Shown piece after piece: positions 1-6,606 of a stretch of 13,813 bases of DNA. The notes under the pieces were generated by a model. It made no database searches. It saw only the letters and a program-made list of their open reading frames with translations, and had not been told where the DNA came from. How positions within the stretch are numbered: position 1 is the first letter of the stretch; every line of letters starts with the position of its first letter. The stretch comes from an uncultured Clostridia bacterium (GTDB lineage Bacteria > Bacillota > Clostridia > Christensenellales > Borkfalkiaceae). Location of the stretch: the NCBI GenBank assembly GCA_944338265.1, contig CALVLO010000019.1:1-13813 (forward strand), in the 5' to 3' direction. Position numbers and translations under genes: made by a program.

Positions 1-18
1 ATGCAATAATTTTTTCCG

Positions 19-48
19 TTGACTTGCCGCTTAATTCCGTGGTACAAC
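19..48 (+). promoter_or_regulatory. possible sigma-A promoter ahead of the structured element
   Basis: TTGACT at 19-24 and TACAAC at 43-48 are separated by 18 bases, close to a vegetative promoter. A short inverted repeat, CGTGGT (38-43) and ACCACG (52-57), lies across the -10 box and could be an operator or just part of the nearby structured DNA. No gene starts directly downstream; the first convincing start is at 429. If it is used, its transcript would run through the structured element. This is a weak call that rests on two hexamers only. Confidence 0.25.
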
Positions 49-89
49 GACACCACGAAAGGCATTAAAAAATAAGGTTTGATTCGCTA

Positions 90-360
90 TTTTTTCAGGC
101 GGCAATCTTATATGGTGTTCTAACAGGGTTAAACAAAGGTGCGTTCATACTTTGTTGAAGCCCTTGCCCGTGCCGCACGGCACGCGCTGCGGGCTTCACC
201 TCGTCTGAGACGCCCATCTTGCCGCTTTTGATTGCTTTGCACCTTTGGCGAGAAGATTTTCGCGTCAAATTTTTGTGAAGATGACGCAGTAATACCGAGG
301 TATTGCAAGGAAGATGAGCAAAAAGTTGCCGAAAAGATGCCGCCAAAGGCGTGGTTCGTA
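90..360. other. gene-free, inverted-repeat-rich intergenic element (possible dispersed repeat or structured RNA)
   Basis: No open frame here has a ribosome binding site or recognisable product, but the DNA is highly structured. Near-perfect terminal inverted repeats bound it: GGCGGCAATCTT at 98-109 and AAGATGCCGCC at 334-344. Inside are AACAAAG (132-138) with CTTTGTT (150-156); TGAAGCCC (156-163) with GGGCTTCA (191-198), enclosing GTGCCG/CGGCAC (170-175/178-183); and a long imperfect hairpin: 242-250 with 341-349, 257-262 with 330-335, 270-275 with 319-324, capped by AATACC-GA-GGTATT (291-304). The terminal pairing and the outermost hairpin pairing compete for 341-344. The flanks TTCGCTATTTTTTC (83-96) and TTCGTATTTTTCC (355-367) resemble each other, as a target duplication might, though they are AT-rich. 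No transposase is present. It could be a MITE-like repeat, a structured RNA, or a relic. Structure is seen; function is inference. Confidence 0.5.
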
Positions 361-373
361 TTTTTCCCTTACA

Positions 374-397
374 GTATTTAGAAGAAGATCAAAATAC
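374..397. promoter_or_regulatory. candidate operator upstream of the ArsR-type repressor
   Basis: GTATTT (374-379) and AAATAC (392-397) form an inverted repeat with 12 bases between the arms, about 30 bases before the repressor start. ArsR-family dimers commonly bind AT-rich imperfect inverted repeats of about this size in their own promoters, so autoregulation is plausible. Downstream, CGCCGCA (401-407) and TGCGGCG (411-417) form a tight GC hairpin directly in front of the ribosome binding site, which could also hold back translation. Binding is inferred, not shown. Confidence 0.3.
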
Positions 398-428
398 ATG
401 CGCCGCACCGTGCGGCGGGGAGGGAAGC

Positions 429-680
429 ATGAAGAACGCTTGGGGCGCGCTTGCAGACGATACGCGGCGGGCGATCCTTTTTCTGCTCAAAAACAGGCCG
501 CACACCGCGGGGGAGATCTCCGATCAGTTTTCGCTCTCGCCTGCCACCGTCTCCCACCACCTTGCGGTGCTCAAAGGCTGCGGGCTCGTCAAGTGCGAGC
601 GCCGCGCCCAAACGCTCATCTATTCCCTCGAGCGGGAAAAACTCCGCGCGCTCTCCAAGGAACTTGCGCGCCTCTATTAA
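429..680 (+). CDS. SdpR-like ArsR-family transcriptional repressor
   Basis: An 83-residue protein made almost only of a winged helix-turn-helix. The helix-turn-helix spans about residues 26-49 (AGEISDQFSLSPATVSHHL), followed by a wing at about 54-68 ending in TLIYSL. The opening WGALADDTRRAILFLL is typical of ArsR proteins, especially the SdpR autorepressor group. It lacks the ELCVC-type cysteine motif of metal sensors, so metal sensing is unlikely. The ATG at 429 was chosen because GGGGAGGG lies just before it and the family starts there; a GTG at 351 in the same frame would add 26 residues unlike the family. SdpR is normally paired with the membrane protein SdpI; none is adjacent, so the target is unknown, probably including its own promoter. 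An intrinsic terminator at 707-727 makes it a single-gene unit. Confidence 0.85.
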   Translation: MKNAWGALADDTRRAILFLLKNRPHTAGEISDQFSLSPATVSHHLAVLKGCGLVKCERRAQTLIYSLEREKLRALSKELARLY

Positions 681-706
681 AATTGTTTCGGCGGTTTGTC
701 GGAAGG

Positions 707-727
707 GCGGGTGATCCCGCTTTTTTT
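707..727 (+). terminator. intrinsic terminator after the ArsR-type gene
   Basis: GCGGG (707-711), loop TGAT, CCCGC (716-720), then seven T (721-727). It ends the repressor transcript and separates it from the helD operon, which has its own promoter. Confidence 0.8.
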
Positions 728-777
728 ATTTTTCGGCAAACTTTTTTCGCCAAAAGCAACACAAACGGCGGGAAATA

Positions 778-786
778 TGGTATGAT
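778..786 (+). promoter_or_regulatory. extended -10 promoter of the helD operon
   Basis: TGGTATGAT at 778-786 matches the extended -10 form TGnTATAAT with one mismatch. No good -35 box is seen 17-18 bases upstream, which extended -10 promoters tolerate. It lies 38 bases before the helD start and after the preceding terminator, so its position fits. Confidence 0.5.
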
Positions 787-823
787 AAGGAGACTGTATT
801 GCAAAAACCGAGGGGAGGAGCGT

Positions 824-3208
824 ATGCAGCAAGAACATACGGCGCGCAAGAGCATCGATCCGAAGATCGATGCCGACAAGGCGTGGTACCTCGCGCTTCT
901 CGATGGCGATCGGCAGATGGAGTACGAAAAGGGGCATCTCGCGGCGGTGCTGCGCGTGCTCAAAGCGGTGTATATCGCCCGCATCCAGGCGCGCATCCGC
1001 ACCGCGAAAGAGGAGATCGCCGAGATCCGCTCCCGCGAAAAGTACGGGGCGGAGGATTACCGCGCCCTGCAGGAGAAGAACGCCTTCATCGCCGCCGAAA
1101 CGGCGAAGCTCATGAGCTATAAGCCCTTCTTCTCCGAGCCCTATTTCGCCCGCATGGACGTGGTAGACGAGAAAGAGGGCTACAACAGCTATTATATCGG
1201 CAGGCGCGGCGACGTCAATTTGGAGATCGTCGATTGGCGCGCGCCGCTCGCCGTCCGCTATTATCAGAAGAGCCGCGTCAACTTCACCATCGGCGATTAC
1301 GAGTACCGCACGGTGCTCCGCCGCGCCCTCTCCGTAAAGAACGGCAAGGTGCTCGAGTTCCGCAACGAGTACCTCTCCGTGCGCGATGTCCTCTCGCCCG
1401 AAGAGATCGCCGGCAGGGACGAGGAGATCTTGTTCGATCCATACCTGCGCAGCATCATCCAAAGCCGCAAGGAAGATGTGCAGATCCGCGATATCATCCG
1501 CACCATTCAGGAAAAGCAGTTCGAGATCGTCGCCAAGCCGGAGCGCGAGAGCTTTGTTTTGCAGGGCTGCGCGGGCAGCGGCAAAACGATGATCCTCCTG
1601 CATCGGCTGAGCTATCTCATGTACAACAACGAGACGCTCCGCCCGCGCGACGTGCTCGTCATCACGCCGTCGGTGAGCTTTAACGCCTTTATCGATGAAC
1701 TCTCGCAGGTCTTGGAGCTGCAAAAGGTGAAAACGACGACGCTCCGCGACTATTTTTTCCGCACGCTGATGGCGGAGGGGCTCGATCTGAAGGCGCATCT
1801 TTCGGGCGAGCGCGAGGGGGAGGATTACCTTGCCTACGTCTATTCCCCCCGCTTCAACGCGGATGCCGAGGGGCAGGTGCGCAAAATGTACGAGGCAGTG
1901 TACGGGCTGTTTGCGGGCAGGGAGTGCCGCGAAGTCGCCGAGGAGCTCCTCGTGCGCTGCACCGCCCTGCAAAAGCAGTATGTGCGCATCAAAAACGCCT
2001 CCGTGCGCGTGCGCCGCGCCGTGCTCGGCGAGCTCAAAGAGAACAAAGAGGGCGGTTTTTACTTCACAAAGCCCTTCCGCGCGCTCATGAGCGCATATGT
2101 GCAGGTGGAGGATTTCCTCACCTTCGTGCTCAAAGAAGAGGCGCGCACGCCCGATTATTTTTTCCGCCAATTTGTCGAATTTTACCGCTGCGCGCACTTT
2201 GCGGCGGCGAATGCGGAGAAGATCTTCGCGGCGGCGGAGGAGGATGTCGGCTCCCTCCTCGCCGTCATCGAGCGGGAGATCGCCGATCTCAGGCGGTACC
2301 GCCTCAAAAAGGGCGCGGAGGAGGTGTATACCTATGCCGACCGCATCGCCCGCCGCGAGGCACTCCAAGAGGAGGCTGCGCAGATCCGCGCGCTCATCGC
2401 CGAAATGGGGAGCGGCAGCGCGCTCTTCGGCGATTTCTTCGCCGTCGTAAAGCTTACAAAGTACTGCCAGGAGCTCGGCAAATGCCGGGACGCGGCAGAT
2501 ATCGCGCGTTGGCTGTATCGCGAAACGGTCAAAAAATACAAGGTAAAGTACGGCATGAAGGGGGTGTATCCATCCGATGGCTATGCCGTCGCCTTCGTGC
2601 TTGCGGCGGCGGGGCGCGCGCTCACGCCGCGCTACGGGCTCGTCTTTGTCGACGAGGGGCAGGATATCTCCGCGGGCGAATACGCGCTCTTAAAGCGCAT
2701 CCATGCGGATGCCGCCTTCAACGTGTTCGGCGATCTCAAACAGAATATCACCCCGTGGCGGGGCGTGAAGGATTGGTCAGAGGTCGCTTCCACCGTGTAC
2801 ACGCTCGATCAGAACTACCGCAACACCAACGAGATCGTTGCCTTTGTGGCGGGCGTTTTGGATGCGAAGATGCGCCCCATCGGGCTCGCGGGGGAGGCGG
2901 TCGCCTTCCTTCCCATGCGCAGGCTGGGCGCCTTCTTCCGCGGCAAGCAGGGGCTGAAGGCGGTCATCGCCAAGGAGGAATACCTCCCGCTCTTTGCAAA
3001 GCGGGGATTTTGCATCCTCAAAGAGGACGGCAAGCTCAGCAAGAGCAAGGTGAACGTGATGAGCGTGTTCGAGAGCAAGGGACTGGAGTTTTCCGCCGTC
3101 GCCGTGTACGATAGGGGCATGACGGAAAACGAGAAGTACATTGCCTACACGCGGGCGCTCAGCGAGCTCGCCGTGATCGCGGAAGAAGACGGAGGGCGCG
3201 GCGCATGA
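824..3208 (+). CDS. helD: HelD-like UvrD/Rep superfamily 1 helicase
   Basis: A 794-residue superfamily 1 ATPase of the HelD type, the family that binds RNA polymerase and removes it from stalled or post-termination complexes; some members are annotated DNA helicase IV. About residues 10-95 are a charged, probably coiled-coil arm, as in HelD secondary-channel arms. Next comes a DWRAPLAVRYY segment. Visible motifs: Walker A QGCAGSGKT (247-255, K254), Walker B DEGQD (610-614), GDLKQ (636-640), DQNYRN (662-667), SKGLEF (751-756) and YTRAL (775-779, R777). The usual DEAQD is DEGQD here. ATG 824 follows AGGGGAGGAG; the frame stays open upstream to 314, but that stretch overlaps the repressor and terminator and resembles nothing. 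It overlaps the next gene by ATGA, so the two are translationally coupled. HelD versus another UvrD-like protein: HelD favoured by length and arm. Confidence 0.88.
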   Translation: MQQEHTARKSIDPKIDADKAWYLALLDGDRQMEYEKGHLAAVLRVLKAVYIARIQARIRTAKEEIAEIRSREKYGAEDYRALQEKNAFIAAETAKLMSYKPFFSEPYFARMDVVDEKEGYNSYYIGRRGDVNLEIVDWRAPLAVRYYQKSRVNFTIGDYEYRTVLRRALSVKNGKVLEFRNEYLSVRDVLSPEEIAGRDEEILFDPYLRSIIQSRKEDVQIRDIIRTIQEKQFEIVAKPERESFVLQGCAGSGKTMILLHRLSYLMYNNETLRPRDVLVITPSVSFNAFIDELSQVLELQKVKTTTLRDYFFRTLMAEGLDLKAHLSGEREGEDYLAYVYSPRFNADAEGQVRKMYEAVYGLFAGRECREVAEELLVRCTALQKQYVRIKNASVRVRRAVLGELKENKEGGFYFTKPFRALMSAYVQVEDFLTFVLKEEARTPDYFFRQFVEFYRCAHFAAANAEKIFAAAEEDVGSLLAVIEREIADLRRYRLKKGAEEVYTYADRIARREALQEEAAQIRALIAEMGSGSALFGDFFAVVKLTKYCQELGKCRDAADIARWLYRETVKKYKVKYGMKGVYPSDGYAVAFVLAAAGRALTPRYGLVFVDEGQDISAGEYALLKRIHADAAFNVFGDLKQNITPWRGVKDWSEVASTVYTLDQNYRNTNEIVAFVAGVLDAKMRPIGLAGEAVAFLPMRRLGAFFRGKQGLKAVIAKEEYLPLFAKRGFCILKEDGKLSKSKVNVMSVFESKGLEFSAVAVYDRGMTENEKYIAYTRALSELAVIAEEDGGRGA

Positions 3209-3882
3209 AGGATACCTTTTTGCTGGATATCGATGATACCCTGCTCGATTTTTGCAGGCTGGAGCGCGAGCAGATCGCCGCGCTCCTCACCCGCTTCGGC
3301 GAGCGGGCAGACGGGGAGATCGCCGCGCGCTTTCACGCCATCAACGATGGGCTCTGGAAGGCGTTCGAGCGCGGGGAGGTGACGCGCGAACGGCTCGTCG
3401 TGCAGCGCTTCGAGGTGCTCAAAGCCGAGTTCTCCCTCCGTGCGGAGGCGCGGGCGATGGCGGAGCGCTTTCTGGAAGGGATGCGCACGCATGCCTGCCT
3501 GTTTGCGGGCGCGCGGGAATTTTTGGCGGAGCTTTCCCGCCGCGGGCGGCTGTATGCCGTTACCAACGGCGCGGGCGACGTGCAGCGCAGCCACATGGCG
3601 GCAACGGGCATTTTGCCCTTCTTTTCCGCGCTCTTCATCTCGGAGGAAGTGGGGCACAGAAAGCCTTCTGCGGAATATGCCGCATACGTCGCGGCGCACA
3701 TCCCCGGTTTTTCGCCCGCGCGTTCTCTGTATCTTGGCGACAGCCTGACCTCGGACATGGTATGCGCAAAATTGCTCGGCACGGACTTTATTCTCTTCTG
3801 CCCCGCGGGCATGGTGCAGGGATATGGCGGCATGGCGGCGCAAACGTATGGCGAGGTGCTCGCCCTCGCGGATGCGCTGTAA
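3205..3882 (+). CDS. HAD-superfamily nucleotidase, YjjG type
   Basis: A 225-residue soluble haloacid dehalogenase-type phosphatase. All four HAD motifs are present: DIDDT with nucleophile D8 and general acid/base D10; TNG at 120-122; K153 in GHRKPS; and GDSLTSD with D179 and D184 for magnesium. The cap region, containing FHAINDGLWKAFERGEVT, and the ISEEVGHRKP stretch resemble YjjG, a nucleotidase that dephosphorylates non-canonical pyrimidine nucleoside monophosphates and protects cells from mutagenic analogues. Length is normal for YjjG. Its start overlaps the helD stop by four bases, so it is probably translated by reinitiation. The substrate is family inference; a general sugar-phosphate phosphatase is the main alternative. 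Confidence 0.85.
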   Translation: MKDTFLLDIDDTLLDFCRLEREQIAALLTRFGERADGEIAARFHAINDGLWKAFERGEVTRERLVVQRFEVLKAEFSLRAEARAMAERFLEGMRTHACLFAGAREFLAELSRRGRLYAVTNGAGDVQRSHMAATGILPFFSALFISEEVGHRKPSAEYAAYVAAHIPGFSPARSLYLGDSLTSDMVCAKLLGTDFILFCPAGMVQGYGGMAAQTYGEVLALADAL

Positions 3883-3892
3883 GGAGGGGAGC

Positions 3893-4750
3893 ATGCAGGG
3901 CTATCAGATCGCACTCATCGTGCTTGGCGCCGTCTTGCTGCTCGCGGCTGTGCTCGTCGTGCGGGGGATATGGGAAAACCGCTCGCCGCAGCTCACGCGC
4001 TGCGAGGTGCGCTGCAAGGGGCTGCCCGCCGCCTTCGAAGGCTTTACCGTGGCGCACATCTCCGATCTGCACAACGCGCGCTTCGGGAAGGATCAGGCGC
4101 GGCTTTTGTCACTCATCGGGCATCCCGATCTCATCGCCGTGACGGGCGATCTCATCGATAAGCGCCGTCCGGGCATGGCGCACGCGCTCAGCTTTGCGGC
4201 GGGCGCGGCTGCCGTTGCGCCCGTGTACTACGCGGCGGGCAATCACGAGGCAAAATCCAAAGAATATCCCGCGCTCTGCGCGGAACTTGCGCGGCGCGGG
4301 GTGCATATTCTATCTGATGAGGCAGTCCCCTTCGTCCGCGGCGGGGCGCAGATCACGCTTGCGGGGCTTGCGGATGCGCGCTTTGTCTCGCAGCGGCGGG
4401 AGCAATTTCCCGCCCTTACGCAGAAAAAACTTGCGCGGATGCTAAAAGAGAGGGATGGCTTTTGCCTCCTCCTTGCGCACCGTCCGGAGCTCTTTTCCGT
4501 CTATGCGGCGGCGGGCGCCGACCTCTCGCTCTGCGGGCATGCGCACGGCGGGCAATTCCGCATCCCCCTGCTCGGCGGACTCATCGCGCCCGATCAGGGG
4601 CTCTTCCCCAAATATTGCGCGGGGATATACCGCGATGGGGCGGCGCAGATGGTCGTCAGCCGCGGGCTGGGGAACAGCTCCGTTCCCATCCGCCTGAACA
4701 ACCGCCCCGAAGTGGTGCTCATCACCTTGCGCCGTGCCGCGGAGGAATAG
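3893..4750 (+). CDS. membrane-anchored metallophosphoesterase, YkuE/YaeI-like
   Basis: A 285-residue calcineurin-type phosphoesterase. One N-terminal hydrophobic helix (about residues 5-26, IALIVLGAVLLLAAVLVVRG) should anchor it in the membrane, with no obvious signal-peptidase site. The metal-binding motifs are complete: DLH (D58, H60), GD (D86), GNHE (N117, H118), H196 in AHRPE, and GHAHGGQ (H216, H218). These fit the two-metal centre of the YkuE/YaeI group, whose substrates are poorly defined; some act on lipid-linked or envelope phosphoesters. ATG 3893 is chosen because AAGGAGG (3881-3887) lies just before it, overlapping the upstream stop; the frame is open from 3824 but that part overlaps the HAD gene. 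It is the last gene of the helD operon, followed by a hairpin terminator. Confidence 0.87.
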   Translation: MQGYQIALIVLGAVLLLAAVLVVRGIWENRSPQLTRCEVRCKGLPAAFEGFTVAHISDLHNARFGKDQARLLSLIGHPDLIAVTGDLIDKRRPGMAHALSFAAGAAAVAPVYYAAGNHEAKSKEYPALCAELARRGVHILSDEAVPFVRGGAQITLAGLADARFVSQRREQFPALTQKKLARMLKERDGFCLLLAHRPELFSVYAAAGADLSLCGHAHGGQFRIPLLGGLIAPDQGLFPKYCAGIYRDGAAQMVVSRGLGNSSVPIRLNNRPEVVLITLRRAAEE

Positions 4751-4776
4751 GCGCCGCAATCTTTATCCGGATACAA

Positions 4777-4810
4777 AAAGCCGCCGTGCCTCAAAGTGCA
4801 CGGCGGCTTT
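4777..4810 (+). terminator. terminator of the helD operon
   Basis: A perfect 13-base stem, AAAGCCGCCGTGC (4777-4789) with GCACGGCGGCTTT (4798-4810), and an 8-base loop. The T run is short, but As on the 5' side and Ts on the 3' side make it usable in both directions. It begins 26 bases after the phosphoesterase stop. Confidence 0.85.
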
Positions 4811-4846
4811 AATCAAAGAAAACATCATTGATAGACGTAGAGACAC

Positions 4847-4871
4847 AAAAAAGGCTGCCGTGGCGGCAGCC
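4847..4871 (-). terminator. terminator of the asd-dapA-dapB operon
   Basis: Read on the minus strand: GGCTGCCG (4871-4864), loop CCA, CGGCAGCC (4860-4853), then six T (4852-4847). It lies 41 bases past the dapB stop and faces the terminator of the convergent helD operon. Confidence 0.9.
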
Positions 4872-4912
4872 CAAAAAACGGGTCTTTGTTTTTGCGGCAT
4901 GTTTGCCGCGGG

Positions 4913-5668
4913 TCAGGATACGATTCCTGTGAGCAGATCGTCCATGTTGTACAGCCCTGCGAGCTTGCCGCGGAGCCATTCCGCCGCTTTGAGCGCGCCC
5001 GAGGCAAACACTTTGCGGCTGCGCGCCGAATGCGAGAGGGTAACGATCTCGTCCTCCCCCGCAAACATGACTTCATGCTCGCCCACAATGGTGCCGCCGC
5101 GCACGGCGTGGATGCCGATCTCGCTCTTTTTGCGTTCGCCCACCATGCCGCTGCGGCCGTACACAAACTCCGCCTCGCCGCCCAAGCCCTCGTTCACGCT
5201 CTTGGCGAGCATGAGCGCCGTACCGGACGGGGCGTCCTTCTTAAAATGATGATGGCGTTCGACGATCTCCGCATCGAATGCGCCGCCGAGCACCTGCGCC
5301 GCCTTTTTTGCGAGCATCTGCAAAAGATTGACGCCGAGCGAGAGGTTGCCCGTCTGAAAGAGGGCGACCTTTTTAGCCGCCTCGGCGATGCGGTTTTCGT
5401 CTGCCTCCGTGTAGCCCGTCGCCGCGAGGACGGCAGGCACGCCGCGTTCTTCGCACCATGCAAGCGTCTCTTCGAGCCCGCTTGCCGAGGAGAAATCGAT
5501 GAGGACGTCCGCCCCCTCGTCAACTTCTTTGAGGGAGCGATAGAGCGGAAACGGGAGGGGAGAAACTGCAATGTCTACGCCTGCGGCGATGGCGATGCCG
5601 CGCTCCGCCGCTGCCTCCGCCACATTCTTTCCCATGCGCCCGCAGGCGCCGACGAGGACGATCTTCAT
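4913..5668 (-). CDS. dapB: 4-hydroxy-tetrahydrodipicolinate reductase
   Basis: A 251-residue cytoplasmic enzyme that reduces the DapA product to tetrahydrodipicolinate with NAD(P)H, in lysine and diaminopimelate synthesis. The Rossmann nucleotide site GACGRMG is at 7-13. The signature ERHHHFKKDAPSGTA (137-151) carries H139 and K143, matching E. coli H159 and K163, and SGT (148-150) for substrate binding. FSSASG (59-64) and TGNLSLGVN (106-114) are further family segments. Length is normal for the shorter bacterial forms. GGAGG (5680-5676) precedes the ATG, and the start overlaps the dapA stop by four bases, so the pair is coupled. It is the last gene of the riboswitch-controlled operon. Confidence 0.97.
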   Translation of the reverse strand: MKIVLVGACGRMGKNVAEAAAERGIAIAAGVDIAVSPLPFPLYRSLKEVDEGADVLIDFSSASGLEETLAWCEERGVPAVLAATGYTEADENRIAEAAKKVALFQTGNLSLGVNLLQMLAKKAAQVLGGAFDAEIVERHHHFKKDAPSGTALMLAKSVNEGLGGEAEFVYGRSGMVGERKKSEIGIHAVRGGTIVGEHEVMFAGEDEIVTLSHSARSRKVFASGALKAAEWLRGKLAGLYNMDDLLTGIVS

Positions 5669-6555
5669 GCCTTTCCCTCCAATCCGAACGCGGACATGGT
5701 ATGCCGCAAAACCGCCGCATGGGCCTCTTCGAGGGGTGTGAGCGGGGCGCGCGGTTCTCCCGCCGCAAAGCCGAGCATGTTCATGCCCGCCTTAACGGGG
5801 ATGGGGTTGACTTCCAAAAAGCAAGCTTTCACGAGGGGGGCGAGCGCATCGTTCAGCATATTCGCCCGCGCAAGGTCGCATGCCTCCACGGCGGAGACGA
5901 GCGCCTTTACCGCCTTGGGTGCGAGATTGGAGACGACGGAGATGACCGCCTTTCCGCCCGCGCAGAGAATGGGCAGATTGAGCGCATCCTCGCCCGAATA
6001 CAGGTCGCACTTGCCGCGGATGCGGCGCGCCGTTTCAAGCACCTGCGCCATGTTTCCGCTCGCTTCCTTGATGCCCGCCATATTGGGGATGGCGGCGATC
6101 TCCTCCATCGTCTCGGGCAAAATGTTCACGCCCGTGCGGGAGGGGACGTTGTAGCAGATGACGGGGAGCTTCGTCGCCTCGCAGATCGCGCGGTAGTACG
6201 CGACGAGCCCCTTTTGCGTGCACTTGTTGTAGTAGGGCGTTACGGCGAGGATGCCGTCCGCGCCGAGTTTTTCGGCGAGTTTTGTCAGCTCCACAGCCCG
6301 CCCGGTGTTGTTGCCGCCCGTGCCGAAGATGAGCTTTGCCCGCCCCGCGCAAGCCTTTGCGGCATAGCGCATGAGCGCCTCCTTTTCTGCCTCCGTCATC
6401 GTGGCGGGTTCGCCCGTTGTGCCGAGCACGACGAGCGCATCCGTGCCGCCTGCGATCTGATATTCGATCATCTCGCCGAATGCCCGGAAGTTGACGCCTT
6501 CTTTGGTGAACGGCGTGATCATCGCCGTTGCGCTGCCTGTTAAAAATCCTGTCAT
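5665..6555 (-). CDS. dapA: 4-hydroxy-tetrahydrodipicolinate synthase
   Basis: A 296-residue class I aldolase-fold enzyme that condenses pyruvate with aspartate semialdehyde, the committed step to lysine and diaminopimelate. Visible: GTTGE (45-49); YY at 108-109, with Y109 matching E. coli Y107; CYNVPSRTG, with Y135 and R140 matching Y133 and R138; and the Schiff-base lysine K163 in GIKEASG. All catalytic residues are present and the length is normal. AAAAGGGGG (6569-6561) is the ribosome binding site. It follows asd after 51 bases, which contain an imperfect GGCGC/GCGCC hairpin but no T run, so readthrough is expected. Lysine feedback on the enzyme itself cannot be judged from sequence alone. 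Confidence 0.97.
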   Translation of the reverse strand: MTGFLTGSATAMITPFTKEGVNFRAFGEMIEYQIAGGTDALVVLGTTGEPATMTEAEKEALMRYAAKACAGRAKLIFGTGGNNTGRAVELTKLAEKLGADGILAVTPYYNKCTQKGLVAYYRAICEATKLPVICYNVPSRTGVNILPETMEEIAAIPNMAGIKEASGNMAQVLETARRIRGKCDLYSGEDALNLPILCAGGKAVISVVSNLAPKAVKALVSAVEACDLARANMLNDALAPLVKACFLEVNPIPVKAGMNMLGFAAGEPRAPLTPLEEAHAAVLRHTMSAFGLEGKA

Positions 6556-6606
6556 ATCTGCCCCCTTTTGGGAAAGTCCGATGCGCCGTTTCAGCGCGTC
6601 GGCGCT

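Noticed and set aside
95..346. 83-residue minus-strand frame through the structured element
   Set aside because: It begins at a TTG with no ribosome binding site, has repeat-derived sequence and resembles no family known to me.
314..823. N-terminal extension of the helicase frame back to 314
   Set aside because: It overlaps the repressor gene and its terminator, resembles no HelD protein, and a far better start with AGGGGAGGAG exists at 824.
677..2368. 563-residue minus-strand frame inside helD
   Set aside because: Antisense to a clear gene in GC-rich DNA, with low-complexity A/L/E/R composition; long shadow frames are expected here.
4886..6154. 422-residue plus-strand frame across dapB and dapA
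   Set aside because: Antisense of two clearly identified enzymes; histidine- and arginine-rich shadow sequence.
6556..6606. GGCGC/GCGCC hairpin between asd and dapA as a terminator
   Set aside because: No T run follows and the downstream gene has no promoter of its own, so it does not look like a stop; it may at most slow or process the mRNA.
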